Made by a program: the position numbers and the translations under genes
In this document: one piece after another, positions 14,901 through 15,793 of the stretch
Numbering within the stretch: the stretch's first letter is position 1
Layout: each line of letters opens with the position of its first letter
Notes under the pieces: generated by a model
Database searches by the model: none
Told to the model about the DNA's origin: nothing
What the model saw: only the letters and a program-made list of their open reading frames with translations
Source of the DNA: Promethearchaeota archaeon
GTDB taxonomy: Archaea > Asgardarchaeota > Lokiarchaeia > Sigynarchaeales > SOKP01
Assembly (NCBI GenBank): GCA_016839635.1
Contig: JAEOTV010000307.1
Span: 1-15,793, forward strand
Reading direction: 5' to 3'
Length of the DNA: 15,793 nucleotides

Positions 14901-14950
14901 CTTGTATTAAGCCCAATAATTTTAAAAAGTGAATTCTCCAAGTATAATTT

Positions 14951-14969
14951 AATTATATTGCTTATAATT
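14951..14969. promoter_or_regulatory. AT-rich inverted repeat upstream of the SWIM-protein gene
   Basis: Arms AATTATA (14951-14957) and TATAATT (14963-14969) flank ttgct. It is centred about 60 bases before the SWIM-protein ATG and 90 bases beyond the end of the TetR gene. It may be the promoter of the SWIM gene or a TetR-type operator; pure A/T arms make chance a serious alternative. Confidence 0.25.
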
Positions 14970-15050
14970 ATAACTGTTGTAAAAACACTTAAAGAGAGTT
15001 GGATAAGTGTAATTAATATTAGAATTTAAAATATGATTAATTAGGAAAAT

Positions 15051-15653
15051 CTAGGCAGTCATTGTTCCTCTAACTAGAAAAGCAGTTAGATTATTAACAA
15101 GTTCTTCTTCATTGAGTTTAAAATCACTTCTAATCCACCAAATAAAAACTCCAAGTACTGTAGATGTCCAAACTCTAGCTGAAATCTTAGGGTTTTGGAC
15201 ACGAGCACCATATTCTAATAACTTTATAATGATTTTTTCTACTTCTTCTGTAAAATTATCCATTATTTCATTTCTTTTTGTACGATATTTTTGGTCCATC
15301 CCCCCCATTTGCTCAAAGAAAATTAAAAAAGTTTCTTTTTTTTCCTTAAACATCTTCGCGTATCCCCGAAAAAGTGTCTTAACCGCAGAAATTGGGGGAA
15401 TTCTATTATCTTTGAAATAAATGAATAACTCTCTGAATTTGCTTATCATAAGTTCAGCTAATCCACTAATTAACACTTCTATTACTTCCTCTTTTGAATT
15501 AAAGTAATTATAAAAATTCCCTACACTCGTATTAGCCTTATTTGTGATATCTTTTATTCGGGTGTTATTAAATCCCTTTTCTTCAAAGACAGAGAGAGCT
15601 GATATTATGAATAGATTTCTTTTTTCCTTCTTAATTTTTTTTCTTAAAGACAA
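15051..15653 (-). CDS. TetR/AcrR-family transcriptional regulator
   Basis: This 200-residue regulator has the TetR helix-turn-helix at about 31-51: T-R-I-K-D-I-T-N-K-A-N-T-S-V-G-N-F-Y-N-Y-F, followed by the typical N-S-K-E-E-V. The helical C-terminal ligand domain is of normal length and contains a Met/Gly-rich segment (E-Q-M-G-G-M-D). The start is TTG at 15653: an in-frame TGA lies three codons upstream, and no ATG occurs before the helix-turn-helix. A TTTATATT box 18-25 bases upstream suggests a leaderless message starting at or near the TTG. The ligand and targets are unknown; TetR proteins often control themselves or neighbours, and the gene upstream of it is outside the window. Confidence 0.88.
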   Translation of the reverse strand: MSLRKKIKKEKRNLFIISALSVFEEKGFNNTRIKDITNKANTSVGNFYNYFNSKEEVIEVLISGLAELMISKFRELFIYFKDNRIPPISAVKTLFRGYAKMFKEKKETFLIFFEQMGGMDQKYRTKRNEIMDNFTEEVEKIIIKLLEYGARVQNPKISARVWTSTVLGVFIWWIRSDFKLNEEELVNNLTAFLVRGTMTA

Positions 15654-15670
15654 GTATGATCAACTCAAAA

Positions 15671-15678
15671 AATATAAA
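15671..15678 (-). promoter_or_regulatory. TATA box for the TetR-family gene
   Basis: The complement reads TTTATATT, 18-25 bases before the TTG start codon, as expected for a leaderless archaeal gene. The remaining bases to 15793 are AT-rich and show no gene; two similar stretches (ctataaattttaa near 15708 and ctataatttatta near 15731) may hold further promoter elements. Confidence 0.45.
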
Positions 15679-15793
15679 TTAAATCTTTACAAACTTCATT
15701 AAAAATACTATAAATTTTAAGAAATCATGCTATAATTTATTACTTTTTAATCTTCAAATCAATAAAGTTTCTAAAAATCCAAAAAGTTGGTTA

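Noticed and set aside
15112..15420. 102-codon plus-strand open frame
   Set aside because: It is antisense to the TetR gene, has an unremarkable composition and no ribosome-binding site; the TetR frame is clearly the real gene.
1..15793. CRISPR array, tRNA or rRNA genes, insertion sequences
   Set aside because: No regularly spaced repeats, cloverleaf-like GC-rich stretch or transposase-like frame was found on either strand; the only exact repeat noted is the pair at 368 and 443.

Overview
The window reads as AT-rich archaeal chromosome, most probably from an Asgard (Lokiarchaeia-like) genome. The archaeal assignment rests on an archaeal-type family B DNA polymerase, a geranylgeranyl-reductase-family flavoprotein, a Tes/MJ0619-type radical SAM protein (tetraether lipid synthase family), TTTATATA-type TATA boxes 20-40 nt upstream of start codons, and several apparently leaderless or short-leader genes. 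The Asgard assignment is weaker and rests on overall flavour: AT-rich DNA, many small zinc-ribbon proteins, a SEC59/DGK1-type kinase and a tailed PolB. No rRNA, tRNA, CRISPR array or insertion sequence was seen.

Layout. 1-202 holds two halves of one small gene in opposite orientations; inverting 1-120 restores one reading frame that resembles the neighbouring gene at 596. 203-595 is noncoding with an 18-base direct repeat. 596-937 is a small protein built from two copies of a DUF2934-like repeat. 1034-2308 is the geranylgeranyl reductase family protein, convergent with a DUF362 protein (2325-3203, minus). A divergent promoter region leads to polB (3418-6324), which ends in a hairpin/T-run. 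Then come a ferric-reductase-like haem membrane protein (6368-6982) and a small membrane-anchored Asp-rich protein (6987-7307), 4 nt apart. From 7331 to 11112 all genes are on the minus strand: a triple zinc-ribbon protein, a polyprenol/dolichol-kinase-type membrane protein, a 95-residue helical protein, and the Tes-family radical SAM protein, whose TAA abuts the ATG of the 95-residue gene. pncB (11374-12759) is divergent from tes and overlaps by 11 bases the 3' end of a short-chain dehydrogenase gene (12749-13618, minus). Just upstream of that dehydrogenase lies a decayed second copy of its C-terminal part (13728-13919). A SAP-like/SWIM zinc-finger protein (13953-14900, minus) and a TetR-type regulator with a TTG start (15051-15653, minus) finish the window.

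How the genes may work together. Three products touch isoprenoid membrane lipids: saturation of prenyl chains (reductase), tail-to-tail joining of chains (Tes family) and phosphorylation of a polyprenol or lipid alcohol (kinase). They do not form one operon. The most promising undescribed element is the 95-residue protein that is tightly coupled to tes. The haem membrane protein plus Asp-rich partner is a second small two-gene unit of unknown job. The rest (PolB, PncB, SDR, TetR) is recognisable housekeeping or accessory content.
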